NCBI RefSeq assembly: GCF_038181555.1
Contig: NZ_JBBWUA010000006.1
Coordinates: 1-64,000, forward strand
Length of the DNA stretch: 64,000 nucleotides
Direction of reading: 5' to 3'
Origin: Desulfitobacterium sp038181555
GTDB lineage: Bacteria > Bacillota > Desulfitobacteriia > Desulfitobacteriales > Desulfitobacteriaceae
Shown: positions 44,913 to 52,173 of the stretch, one piece after another
How positions within the stretch are numbered: the stretch's first letter is position 1
Layout of the letters: the number at the start of each line of letters is the position of its first letter
Made by a program: the position numbers and the translations under genes
The notes under the pieces: generated by a model
Seen by the model: only the letters and a program-made list of their open reading frames with translations
What the model was told of the DNA's origin: nothing
The model's database searches: none

Positions 44913-45793
44913 CCTTTCTTTCTCCCCACTAGAATTGCTAAGTCAACAGTGATTTCCAGAGAGTCCAGCTTGAGGATCCTGTCAATTCGCTCCTCCTGAG
45001 CTCCCCAGGTCAAAGGGGTCATATGTACTAAGTTTTCTATGAGAGGTTTCGCCAAGGTCCGAGTATAGTGAACAGGCACGATCTCAGTCAGTGCCAGATG
45101 ATTTTCGAAGAGCTCCATGGTTTTGGCGTTAGTATAATCCTCACGATCGGTTTCCGCATAAAAAACAGCGCGCAACTCCTTGAGATAATCTTTTTCCGGA
45201 ATAACCTTCAGGACATATCCGTCGGGGTTGAGAATTCGCTCAAACTCAGCATAGTTAGCAGGAGATAAGATGTTCAGAATCACTTCAAAAGCATGATCAA
45301 CAAAGGGACATTGAGCAAGATCAGCCACACACCAAAAGCTATCTTCAAAGTCTCGGGCGGCCATTTGGATGCCTTCTTTGGCCAGATCCATCCCCACACA
45401 GCTAGGCATCCTTCCTGTATGTTGGTAGAGTTTTTGTTGGATGCTGGCTAAGTTAGAACCTTCACCGCAACCTGCATCCACGATATTTAAGGAGCGGTCA
45501 AAGCTCTTCGCCTCAGAACTAATCAGATCACAGAGCTTAGAGTTGAGAGGCTCAAAAAACCCGCTTTGGGCCAGATTTTTTCTTGATTCGAACAAGGTCT
45601 TATTGTACTTGGACTTGATGCCATGAGATAATAGATTAACATATCCCTGCTTAGCGAGGTCAAAGCAATGCTTATTCTTACAGATTAAACTCTTTCTATC
45701 GACAAGACTCAAGGTATGTTGGCAGATGGGGCATCTCAAGAGATCCTCAAAATGGCCGGTATGGGTCTCGTTGAGGATAATACTTTTGGGCAT
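44909..45793 (-). CDS. RlmA-like 23S rRNA guanine-N1 methyltransferase
   Basis: A 294-residue methyltransferase with an N-terminal zinc ribbon (CPICQHTL and CKNKHCFD) and motif I in IVDAGCGEGSN. This matches RlmA/TlrB, which methylate G745 or G748 of 23S rRNA and can give low-level macrolide or tylosin tolerance. ATG at 45793 is preferred for spacing to GAAAGGA; 45802 is also possible. Confidence 0.82.
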   Translation of the reverse strand: MPKSIILNETHTGHFEDLLRCPICQHTLSLVDRKSLICKNKHCFDLAKQGYVNLLSHGIKSKYNKTLFESRKNLAQSGFFEPLNSKLCDLISSEAKSFDRSLNIVDAGCGEGSNLASIQQKLYQHTGRMPSCVGMDLAKEGIQMAARDFEDSFWCVADLAQCPFVDHAFEVILNILSPANYAEFERILNPDGYVLKVIPEKDYLKELRAVFYAETDREDYTNAKTMELFENHLALTEIVPVHYTRTLAKPLIENLVHMTPLTWGAQEERIDRILKLDSLEITVDLAILVGRKKG

Positions 45794-45973
45794 CTCAGGC
45801 ATCCTTTCCGGTGGGGGAATCGCGTAACAGATTTTAAAGTTATAGTGAACTCTATTACTTATAATAACAACAATTACTGAACTTGAAAAGTCAGAAAAAT
45901 ACAATATTCACCATAAGTTTCTTAATTTCATCATAAGCGATCGATTTGAATGATTATGGGAGGGATAGGGACC

Positions 45974-46687
45974 ATGAGAAACAAAGGTATGGCTATATTC
46001 ATCTTAACCCTTTTGATGACACTTCTCCTTGTTCTCCCCTGCTTTGCTAATGCAGCAGAGCCTCCATCAATCGTCATCCTTGTTCCCAGCGCGCCGGAGG
46101 ATCTCACGATTAGCCTAGTCGCTGATTCATCCGGCAAAGCCAAAATAACGGACAAGGCCTTCGAAAGGTACTACGCCTTTTACTACCGAGACTTAAAGTA
46201 TACTGAGGATTATAGCATAGAGGTTACGACCGCAATGAGTTCTTACCAGATTCATTTGGAAAAACCCGTCAAGGCCTATAACAATATCTTTACCCTAGAT
46301 TTGAATCAGCAAACCTTGGAGCCAGGAAAGTCTCTGACACGCTCGCTGTCTTTAGTATCTCTGCGAGTCCTCTTGACCTTACTGATTGAAGCTGGTGTCT
46401 TTTGGCTTTTTGGTTATCGAGAAAAAAGGTCTTGGTATGCCTTTTTGGCCATCAACCTCTTAACTCAAGGGGCTCTTAATATCTGGCTTAATGAGTTTTC
46501 GCCTCTGGCCAGTTATCTGGTGTTTAACCTCATTATCGGAGAAGTCCAGGTCTTCATCGTCGAACTCATAATTTTAATGGCCTTTTTGCGAGAGCATGGG
46601 CGCTTGAGAACCTTCAGCTATGTGATCACAGCTAATCTTTTGAGCTTGATCGCCGGAGGCTATATTATTACTTATTTACCGATTTGA
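45974..46687 (+). CDS. Hypothetical membrane protein with signal peptide
   Basis: A 237-residue protein: N-terminal signal or anchor (to about residue 27, ending FANAAEPP), an extracytoplasmic domain, then about four transmembrane helices. Followed closely by a small lipoprotein gene, perhaps as a unit. No known family recognised. Confidence 0.6.
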   Translation: MRNKGMAIFILTLLMTLLLVLPCFANAAEPPSIVILVPSAPEDLTISLVADSSGKAKITDKAFERYYAFYYRDLKYTEDYSIEVTTAMSSYQIHLEKPVKAYNNIFTLDLNQQTLEPGKSLTRSLSLVSLRVLLTLLIEAGVFWLFGYREKRSWYAFLAINLLTQGALNIWLNEFSPLASYLVFNLIIGEVQVFIVELIILMAFLREHGRLRTFSYVITANLLSLIAGGYIITYLPI

Positions 46688-46710
46688 TAGGATAGAGAAG
46701 GAGATGCTTC

Positions 46711-47007
46711 ATGAAAAAAAGATGGTTATTTTGGGGACTCACCATAGGAGTAATGCTCTTGACCCTCACCGGCTGTGTGCCGGGGGATGGCAGTTATACG
46801 TTTGATGAGCCGGCAGGTTTTTTATCAGGGGTCTGGCATGGCTGGATTGCGCCTTTTTCTCTGATCGCCGGAATCTTTATGGATGGTATCCGAGTTTATG
46901 AAGTTTTTAACACGGGTTGGTGGTACGATTTTGGCTTCTATATCGCTGTGATTAGCGGCTTTGGTGGGTTGTCTCTCTCCCGGAATAAGAAAAAGGAAGG
47001 CAAGTAG
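46711..47007 (+). CDS. Small membrane lipoprotein, 98 residues
   Basis: Lipobox LTGC at about residue 19, then hydrophobic segments that include FGFYIAVISGFGGL, and a basic C-terminus. It begins 23 bases after the previous gene with AGAAGGAGATG upstream and is probably co-transcribed. Function unknown. Confidence 0.65.
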   Translation: MKKRWLFWGLTIGVMLLTLTGCVPGDGSYTFDEPAGFLSGVWHGWIAPFSLIAGIFMDGIRVYEVFNTGWWYDFGFYIAVISGFGGLSLSRNKKKEGK

Positions 47008-47013
47008 TCGCTA

Positions 47014-47931
47014 ATGAATAAACGAGATTTTGCCCTAGCTCTGATGATTGTGACAGCTTGGGGCGTGAATTTTACTGTCATAAAACTGGGGCTTCATGAT
47101 GTTCCATCCATGCTCTTAGCCGCCTTGAGATATTTAGCCACTGCCTTTCCGGCGCTGCTTTTTATTAAGCCCCCCGCTGTAGCTTGGCGATACACGATCG
47201 GCTTCGGGTTAACCGTAGGTTTGGGCCAGTTCGCCTGCTTGTTTTATGCTATCGAAATCGGGATGCCCGCCGGAGTTGCTTCTGTAGTCCTGCAATCCCA
47301 GGCGTTCTTTACTTTCCTATTTGCCGCCATGACTCTTAAGGAAAAGATCCAGAGTCGTCAAATTCTCGGTCTTATGGTGGGGATTCTCGGTTTGTACTTC
47401 ATCGGTGGTATTTCCGGCACGACTGGGATGAGTGAAATCCCCCTGGGAGGTTTGCTCTTAACCATAGTGGCCGCGGCCTCAGCGGGATTTTCCAATATTG
47501 TCATTAAACTAGCTTACAAGAGCAGTGCAGCCGAGGGGCAGAAGCTGGATATGCTAAGCTTGGTTGTCTGGTCTAGTTTGGTTCCGATCATCCCTATGTT
47601 GGGGATTGCCTTAGCCTTAGATACTCCACAGACTCTACTGGCCGCTGTACAAAACATGGATCTCAAAGCAATTTTAGCCGTGCTTTATATTGCTTATGTC
47701 GCCACTTTGTTTGGCAATGCCACTTGGAGTGAGCTGATGGCTAAGTACCCGGTCACCCAAGTTGCTCCCATCTCCCTTCTAGTTCCCATCACCGGCTTAA
47801 TTACGGCTCAAATCGTCTTAGCTGAGTATCTGAACCTATGGCAATGGCTGGGATGCTTCGTTATCCTTTTCGGTTTAGTGATTATGAATTTTGGTATGAC
47901 GCCCCTGCGTTTGCTTATGAGGAAGAAGTAA
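47014..47931 (+). CDS. EamA/DMT family transporter
   Basis: A 305-residue transporter with ten transmembrane helices. It resembles the YdeD/RhaT-like O-acetylserine/cysteine exporter group (GVNFTVIKLGL at the start; GMPAGVASVVLQSQAFFT). It is 6 bases after the small lipoprotein gene. Substrate unproven. Confidence 0.85.
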   Translation: MNKRDFALALMIVTAWGVNFTVIKLGLHDVPSMLLAALRYLATAFPALLFIKPPAVAWRYTIGFGLTVGLGQFACLFYAIEIGMPAGVASVVLQSQAFFTFLFAAMTLKEKIQSRQILGLMVGILGLYFIGGISGTTGMSEIPLGGLLLTIVAAASAGFSNIVIKLAYKSSAAEGQKLDMLSLVVWSSLVPIIPMLGIALALDTPQTLLAAVQNMDLKAILAVLYIAYVATLFGNATWSELMAKYPVTQVAPISLLVPITGLITAQIVLAEYLNLWQWLGCFVILFGLVIMNFGMTPLRLLMRKK

Positions 47932-47969
47932 GTTCCGACGGATTTCTATAGTTGTCGAGGTGAAAGGAC

Positions 47970-49034
47970 ATGGAGATTATTGAAGATAAACTGCGTGAAT
48001 TAGAAAGCATCCCTTTTTTGGGGAGGTGCCCTAAGGATTTTAGAGAATTCTGGCTAGAGAGTTTAAGGACGGATAGCAGGGTTTCCGCTCGCCTGGAATT
48101 AGAAAGAATTCCTTACCCCATAGCCAAGGTTGAAGTGTTTTCGGCAACTGTTCTTGGCGGAGACGAGGTCGAGTTAAAGGGGTATTACCTAAGACCGGCC
48201 TTAACTACGATTAGCAATCATGGCATTCAGAAAGAAGAAAGAACTGACCTAAATCTTCACGAAGAGGGACAGTCTCAACTGTTTCCCGGCTTGGTGCGCT
48301 TTCATGGCTATTCCGGCAATCGGGGCCAGATTTCAGAGCTGCTTTTGTGGGCCTTGCAAGGCTATGCCATTCTTGCCTTAGATGTACGGGGGCAATCTGG
48401 AGAGACACCTGATCACCGGGTCTATCCCGCTGGTTCTTTTTCCGGCTGGATGACCCTAGGAATAGAGTCTCCGCACCAGCATTACTTTCGCCAAGTCTAT
48501 CTGGATGCAGTCCGAGCCGTGGCAGCACTTGCCAATCAGTCTGAGGTAGATGAAAATCGAATCGGTTGTATAGGCAAAAGCCAAGGAGGAGGCTTTGCGG
48601 TCACCGCCGCGGCAATGACGAATACTTTGGGGAAAGAAGTCGGGTTGCAAAGCCGGGTTAAGGCAGTTTCAGCTGCTATTCCCTTTTTATGTGATTTTCG
48701 CCGCGGCTATCAGCTACAAAGTGGCGGGCCTCTGGATGAATTAGCTTGGTATTTTCAACTATATGATCCGGGGCATCGGCGTGAGAAGGAAATATTTAAA
48801 ACGCTGGATTATTTTGACACAGTTCACTTCGCCCCTTGGCTGGGTGAGGAAGTCTCAAGTCTCGTGTCCATGGGATTAAAGGATACGGTCTGCCCGTCAG
48901 CCACTATTTATGCCTTGTATAGGTCAATCGAAGGGAAGAAGCAGCTCCTCGTCTACCCGGAATACGGTCATGAATCTCCGGATGAGTTTGTGGATCGGCA
49001 GATCGAGTTTTTGGCTAGGGTGCTGGGAGTTTGA
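47970..49034 (+). CDS. Acetyl xylan esterase / cephalosporin-C deacetylase family (AXE1)
   Basis: A 354-residue alpha/beta hydrolase. Nucleophile Ser is in GKSQGGGFA, acid Asp in MGLKDTVCPSAT, and His in YPEYGHE, with the family-specific DVRGQSG loop. It removes acetyl groups from sugars or cephalosporins; it lacks a signal peptide, so it acts in the cytoplasm on imported oligosaccharides. Confidence 0.88.
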   Translation: MEIIEDKLRELESIPFLGRCPKDFREFWLESLRTDSRVSARLELERIPYPIAKVEVFSATVLGGDEVELKGYYLRPALTTISNHGIQKEERTDLNLHEEGQSQLFPGLVRFHGYSGNRGQISELLLWALQGYAILALDVRGQSGETPDHRVYPAGSFSGWMTLGIESPHQHYFRQVYLDAVRAVAALANQSEVDENRIGCIGKSQGGGFAVTAAAMTNTLGKEVGLQSRVKAVSAAIPFLCDFRRGYQLQSGGPLDELAWYFQLYDPGHRREKEIFKTLDYFDTVHFAPWLGEEVSSLVSMGLKDTVCPSATIYALYRSIEGKKQLLVYPEYGHESPDEFVDRQIEFLARVLGV

Positions 49035-49099
49035 AGCGAACCGGCGTAGCAAAAATGTTGGCCAATTGGATGTAATTCCAGAGGAGATGGAGCTTTACG

Positions 49100-49132
49100 A
49101 AAAGCATTTCTTTCTAGAAAGGGATGCTTTTT
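49100..49132 (+). terminator. Terminator after the esterase
   Basis: AAAAGCATTTCTTTC and GAAAGGGATGCTTTT form a stem (two mismatches) with a T-rich end. Confidence 0.65.
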
Positions 49133-49328
49133 CGCTTGAAAATGAGGGAATAAAAATGAAGGGAAATATGAAGATGAAATGAGATGAAGAGCTTTAATTG
49201 CACAAATCAGTGGCCGATGTGATAAGATGTATTTCAATAATAATATAGTGACAATCGAAAATTATTTATTGCAAAACGATAAAATTTATATTATAATCAG
49301 CTTACACTAAATAAGTGAGGTGCTTATT

Positions 49329-49802
49329 ATGAATCGCGAAACACTCTTTTTGAAAATCGCTGTCTTTCTGATTGGAGCTCCAGTTCTCGTCTTGGGTCTA
49401 CTTGGCATACCCTGGTTAGCGACTAATCCAGTGAATCCAATTTATGCTCATGTACTCTATCCAATCATAGCCATTTTGTACGTATCCACGGTTCCGTTCT
49501 TCGTTGCCTTGTATCAGTCCTTCCGGCTTCTAAGCTATATTGATAAGAATGAAGCGTTCTCCGACAGTTCCGTGAAGGCCTTAAAGAGAATAAAATTCTG
49601 CGCAATTATAATCGGCGTTTTGTATGTGGCCTGGTTGCCTTTCATCATTGGGGTTGCGGAATTAGACGATGCCCCGGGTCTCGCGATTATCGGCATGGTT
49701 CCTATTTTCGCTTCGATGGTCATAGCGGTCTTTGCCGCTGTTCTTGAAAAACTTCTTGCTAAAGCCATCGATATGAAGTCTGAAAACGAATTAACAATTT
49801 GA
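49329..49802 (+). CDS. DUF2975 membrane protein
   Basis: A 157-residue protein with four transmembrane segments, family DUF2975. These genes pair with a YozG-like XRE regulator as here. ATG at 49329 follows GTGAGG. Function unknown. Confidence 0.82.
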   Translation: MNRETLFLKIAVFLIGAPVLVLGLLGIPWLATNPVNPIYAHVLYPIIAILYVSTVPFFVALYQSFRLLSYIDKNEAFSDSSVKALKRIKFCAIIIGVLYVAWLPFIIGVAELDDAPGLAIIGMVPIFASMVIAVFAAVLEKLLAKAIDMKSENELTI

Positions 49803-49812
49803 GGTGTTGAAC

Positions 49813-50028
49813 ATGGCAATAATAATCAACCTTGATGTAATGTTGGCCAAAAGGAAGATGAGCCTCACAGAACTTTCGGAGAGGGTAGGAATTACCATGG
49901 CCAATCTTTCGATATTAAAAAATGGCAAGGCAAAAGCGGTCCGCTTGTCCACATTAGATGAGATTTGTAAGGCCTTAGAATGTCAGCCGGGAGATATTTT
50001 AGAATACAAGATTAACGAAATTACATAA
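49813..50028 (+). CDS. YozG-like XRE transcriptional regulator
   Basis: A 71-residue helix-turn-helix protein (MSLTELSERVGITMANLSILKNGK). The YozG family regulates the DUF2975 partner, from which it is separated by 10 bases. Probably an auto-regulated pair. Confidence 0.85.
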   Translation: MAIIINLDVMLAKRKMSLTELSERVGITMANLSILKNGKAKAVRLSTLDEICKALECQPGDILEYKINEIT

Positions 50029-50054
50029 GGCTTATAGTGTAAGTGGCTGGTCTT

Positions 50055-50086
50055 AGTTGGTAATAAATTATTACCAACTTTTTTAT
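50055..50086 (+). terminator. Terminator
   Basis: AGTTGGTAATAA and TTATTACCAACT stem followed by TTTTTTATTTT. A strong rho-independent terminator after the YozG gene. Confidence 0.8.
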
Positions 50087-50094
50087 TTTAAATA

Positions 50095-50129
50095 GAACAC
50101 TTGTTCGCCTAAATCGAGGCGAGTATAAT
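50095..50129 (+). promoter_or_regulatory. LexA-like box on the promoter of the XRE gene
   Basis: GAACACTTGTTC (50095-50106) fits the Bacillus LexA box GAAC-N4-GTTC. Its 3' half, TTGTTC, is also the -35 element of a promoter with TATAAT (50124-50129) 17 bases further. LexA binding would block this promoter. Confidence 0.6.
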
Positions 50130-50168
50130 GTGAATAAAAGGCAATTATCAAGAGTGGAGGGATGAGGA

Positions 50169-50387
50169 GTGGAACAACCAGTGGAATATCAGGGAAAAAA
50201 TAAAATACGTGTGTATCGCCTGCGAGCAGAAATCGCTACTCAAAAGGAGCTAGCGCAAAGGACAGGTCTTTCCCAAAGCATTATCAGCGACTTAGAAAGA
50301 GGAAGGCGTAACCTCAGCCCAGCTTGGGCTATGCGCATCGGGGAGGCCGTAGGGACCCCTTGGGAAACGCTGTTGGAGGATGAGTGA
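50169..50387 (+). CDS. XRE family transcriptional regulator, 72 residues
   Basis: A single HTH_3 domain (TQKELAQRTGLSQSIISDLERGRRNLSPAWAMRIGEAV). GTG start follows GGAGGGATGAGGA. It lies between the two LexA-like boxes and could control the small module that follows. Confidence 0.8.
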   Translation: MEQPVEYQGKNKIRVYRLRAEIATQKELAQRTGLSQSIISDLERGRRNLSPAWAMRIGEAVGTPWETLLEDE

Positions 50388-50427
50388 GAAAGAAGTGTAA
50401 TTCTATTACCAAATTCTGGGGAACCCG

Positions 50428-50475
50428 TTGACAGGATTACCCATATTAGCTAAACTATAAACAGAACATATGTTC
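50428..50475 (+). promoter_or_regulatory. Promoter with LexA box at +1 of the DUF1659-amidase module
   Basis: TTGACA (50428-50433), 17 bases, TAAACT (50451-50456). GAACATATGTTC (50464-50475) at the expected transcription start is an ideal LexA box. The module would be silenced until DNA damage removes LexA. Confidence 0.68.
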
Positions 50476-50476
50476 T

Positions 50477-50514
50477 CGGGCAGGAGAATGGTTCGTACTG
50501 GTTCTTCCTGCCCG
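50477..50514 (+). other. Leader hairpin 1 of the amidase module
   Basis: CGGGCAGGA and TCCTGCCCG pair across a loop directly after the LexA box. There is no T-run. Confidence 0.5.
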
Positions 50515-50541
50515 AAGTCAGTGCGAATACAAACTCTTGTA

Positions 50542-50570
50542 AAGCAGTCGGCAGGGCCGGCTGCTTTTTG
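50542..50570 (+). terminator. Leader terminator of the amidase module
   Basis: AAAGCAGTCGGC and GCCGGCTGCTTT with a 3-base loop and then TTG: terminator-like and placed before the first gene, so it may be an attenuator. Confidence 0.55.
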
Positions 50571-50613
50571 ATGCAGAACAAAGTTCTAGATAAGGGTGAA
50601 GGAGGTGAAAAGA

Positions 50614-50838
50614 ATGGCTTTATTAGCAACTCCAATCGAATCTGTGCTGGTAGTCGCTTACCAAGTCGGATTAACCGACACCGGAGCACCGAAGATTCGC
50701 CAGAGAAGCATCGCCAACGTGCGCAGCAACGCTCTGGATCAGGATGTCTATGATGTAGCGGGAGCACTTTTTAGCTTGCAAGAATTTCCTGTAACCAGCA
50801 TCCGCCGCGACAACCGCATCGATCTTGTGAACGAGTAA
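50614..50838 (+). CDS. DUF1659 protein
   Basis: A 74-residue protein of the DUF1659 family; strong AAGGAGGTG before the ATG. These small proteins pair with DUF2922 proteins in Firmicutes, function unknown. First gene of the LexA-controlled module. Confidence 0.82.
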   Translation: MALLATPIESVLVVAYQVGLTDTGAPKIRQRSIANVRSNALDQDVYDVAGALFSLQEFPVTSIRRDNRIDLVNE

Positions 50839-50888
50839 GAGTAACATTTTTTAATAAGGTTTTCCAGTAGGAAAGGAGGTGAAAAAGC

Positions 50889-51119
50889 ATGGCAACGACA
50901 AGTAGAAAGGTCTTACGGATGGTCTTTAATACCAGCATGGCCGGCACTATGACCCTTACGCTAGCCGACCCTAAAGAGGGTATTTTACCCGCGGAGATAG
51001 AGGGAGTGATGGATCAGATCATCAGTAAGGATATTTTCTCCACATCAGTAGGCTCCCTCGTCTCAAAAAAAGACGTAAAAATCGTCGAGACTGTCACAGA
51101 TGATATTTATGGGGAATAG
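50889..51119 (+). CDS. DUF2922 protein
   Basis: A 76-residue protein of the DUF2922 family (MVFNTSMAGTMTLTLADPKEG). RBS AAAGGAGGTG. Co-transcribed with the DUF1659 gene. Function unknown. Confidence 0.82.
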   Translation: MATTSRKVLRMVFNTSMAGTMTLTLADPKEGILPAEIEGVMDQIISKDIFSTSVGSLVSKKDVKIVETVTDDIYGE

Positions 51120-51263
51120 ATAACAATGAGAGGCGAATGGGACGTCTCCATCGCCTCTCTCACTACTCACCTTTCGAAGGTTAAAGATGTTGGGGTAATT
51201 AGCGCTGACGTGAATAGAGCAAATCGGAGTTTATAGAGGGGAAAAGAGAGGAGGTTAAGAGCT

Positions 51264-51425
51264 ATGGAAGACTTCCTTAATATTGTGGGGAATTTTGGCT
51301 TTCCAATCGCCGTCAGTGCCTACCTTTTAGTGCGAATCGAGGGGAAACTCAATGAACTCACCTCAAGCATTACGGAGCTTGCCAAGGCTATAGCCATCCT
51401 AGAAGTGAAGGGGGATGGAAAGTAA
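51264..51425 (+). CDS. YvrJ family small membrane protein
   Basis: A 53-residue protein with one N-terminal membrane segment (NFGFPIAVSAYLLVRIE) and an amphipathic helix. RBS GAGGAGG. YvrJ proteins recall holin-like BhlA/UviB peptides. Its stop overlaps the start of the amidase by one base (TAATG). Possible holin partner of the amidase (inference). Confidence 0.8.
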   Translation: MEDFLNIVGNFGFPIAVSAYLLVRIEGKLNELTSSITELAKAIAILEVKGDGK

Positions 51426-51877
51426 TGGACTGGCAAAAGATCGTGGTCCACCATTCGGCAAGTCCCACCTCAGTGATGAGAGGAAAGAATAGCGTGCCGG
51501 TGGATGTAGCAATGATTCGGCAGTGGCATCTGGCCAAAGGTTGGAGTGACATTGGGTATCACTTCGTAATACTCCCCGATGGCCGCTGTGAAGAAGGACG
51601 CCCTCTCTATAGGCCTGGTGCCCACTGTGTGGCAGGACATCGTAACTTCATCGGTATCGGCATCTGCCTAGTGGGTAATTTTAGCCAGGCTGATGAGATC
51701 CCGGAGGCGCAGCTGAATGGTTTAGTGACCAAGGTCATCTCCCTCATGCAAAATTATCACCTGGACATTGAGGATGTGGAGCTCCATCGGGAGATTCCCG
51801 GAGCCGCCACGGAGTGCCCGGGAAGGTATTTTCCGGAGGACTTGTTCAGGAGGGTGCTCAAGGAACGATTGGGTTGA
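51425..51877 (+). CDS. N-acetylmuramoyl-L-alanine amidase (Amidase_2)
   Basis: A 150-residue zinc amidase. Zn ligands and active residues appear in VVHHSASPTS, PGAHCVAGH and a late Cys in GAATECPGRYF. It cuts peptide stems from peptidoglycan and has no binding domain or signal peptide, as in phage endolysins that need a holin. It follows YvrJ and is under the LexA-type promoter. Confidence 0.88.
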   Translation: MDWQKIVVHHSASPTSVMRGKNSVPVDVAMIRQWHLAKGWSDIGYHFVILPDGRCEEGRPLYRPGAHCVAGHRNFIGIGICLVGNFSQADEIPEAQLNGLVTKVISLMQNYHLDIEDVELHREIPGAATECPGRYFPEDLFRRVLKERLG

Positions 51878-51890
51878 GAGGAGAAGAAAA

Positions 51891-51925
51891 ACGATGCCCT
51901 AACTTCAATGAAGTTGGGGCATCGT
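51891..51925 (+). terminator. Terminator after the amidase
   Basis: ACGATGCCCTAACTTC and GAAGTTGGGGCATCGT form a 16-base stem with one wobble, and the end is moderately T-rich. Confidence 0.75.
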
Positions 51926-52048
51926 CTATTTATCTCTAGTTTATTTCCAATTTTGTCTCCTAAACGGGCAACTCGTTCAGAATATTCTTTGTTAACCTTG
52001 AGCTGACTATCACGGAAGAATAGATTAAGAGTTAACTAAAATTTCTAT

Positions 52049-52080
52049 TTGATTCTACTGCTAGTTAGACTATACTAACT
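52049..52080 (+). promoter_or_regulatory. feoAB promoter with palindromic operator
   Basis: TTGATT (52049-52054), 16 bases, TATACT (52071-52076). AGTTAGACTATACTAACT (52063-52080) is a palindrome with arms AGTTAG/CTAACT over the -10, like a DtxR/MntR-type metalloregulator site. No Fur box is seen. Confidence 0.5.
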
Positions 52081-52173
52081 TATAGGTGGAAGAAATTTAA
52101 GCCAGCTGTTATGGCAGGTACAAATAAGAATACCCAATGTGAAAAAACACATGAACCTCAGAAGGAGAAACAT

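Noticed and set aside
48211..48528. Minus-strand frame inside the esterase gene
   Set aside because: Shadow of a gene with strong catalytic motifs on the plus strand.
50577..50588. Third LexA box (GAACAAAGTTC)
   Set aside because: The spacer is three bases rather than four, so the halves are out of phase for LexA.
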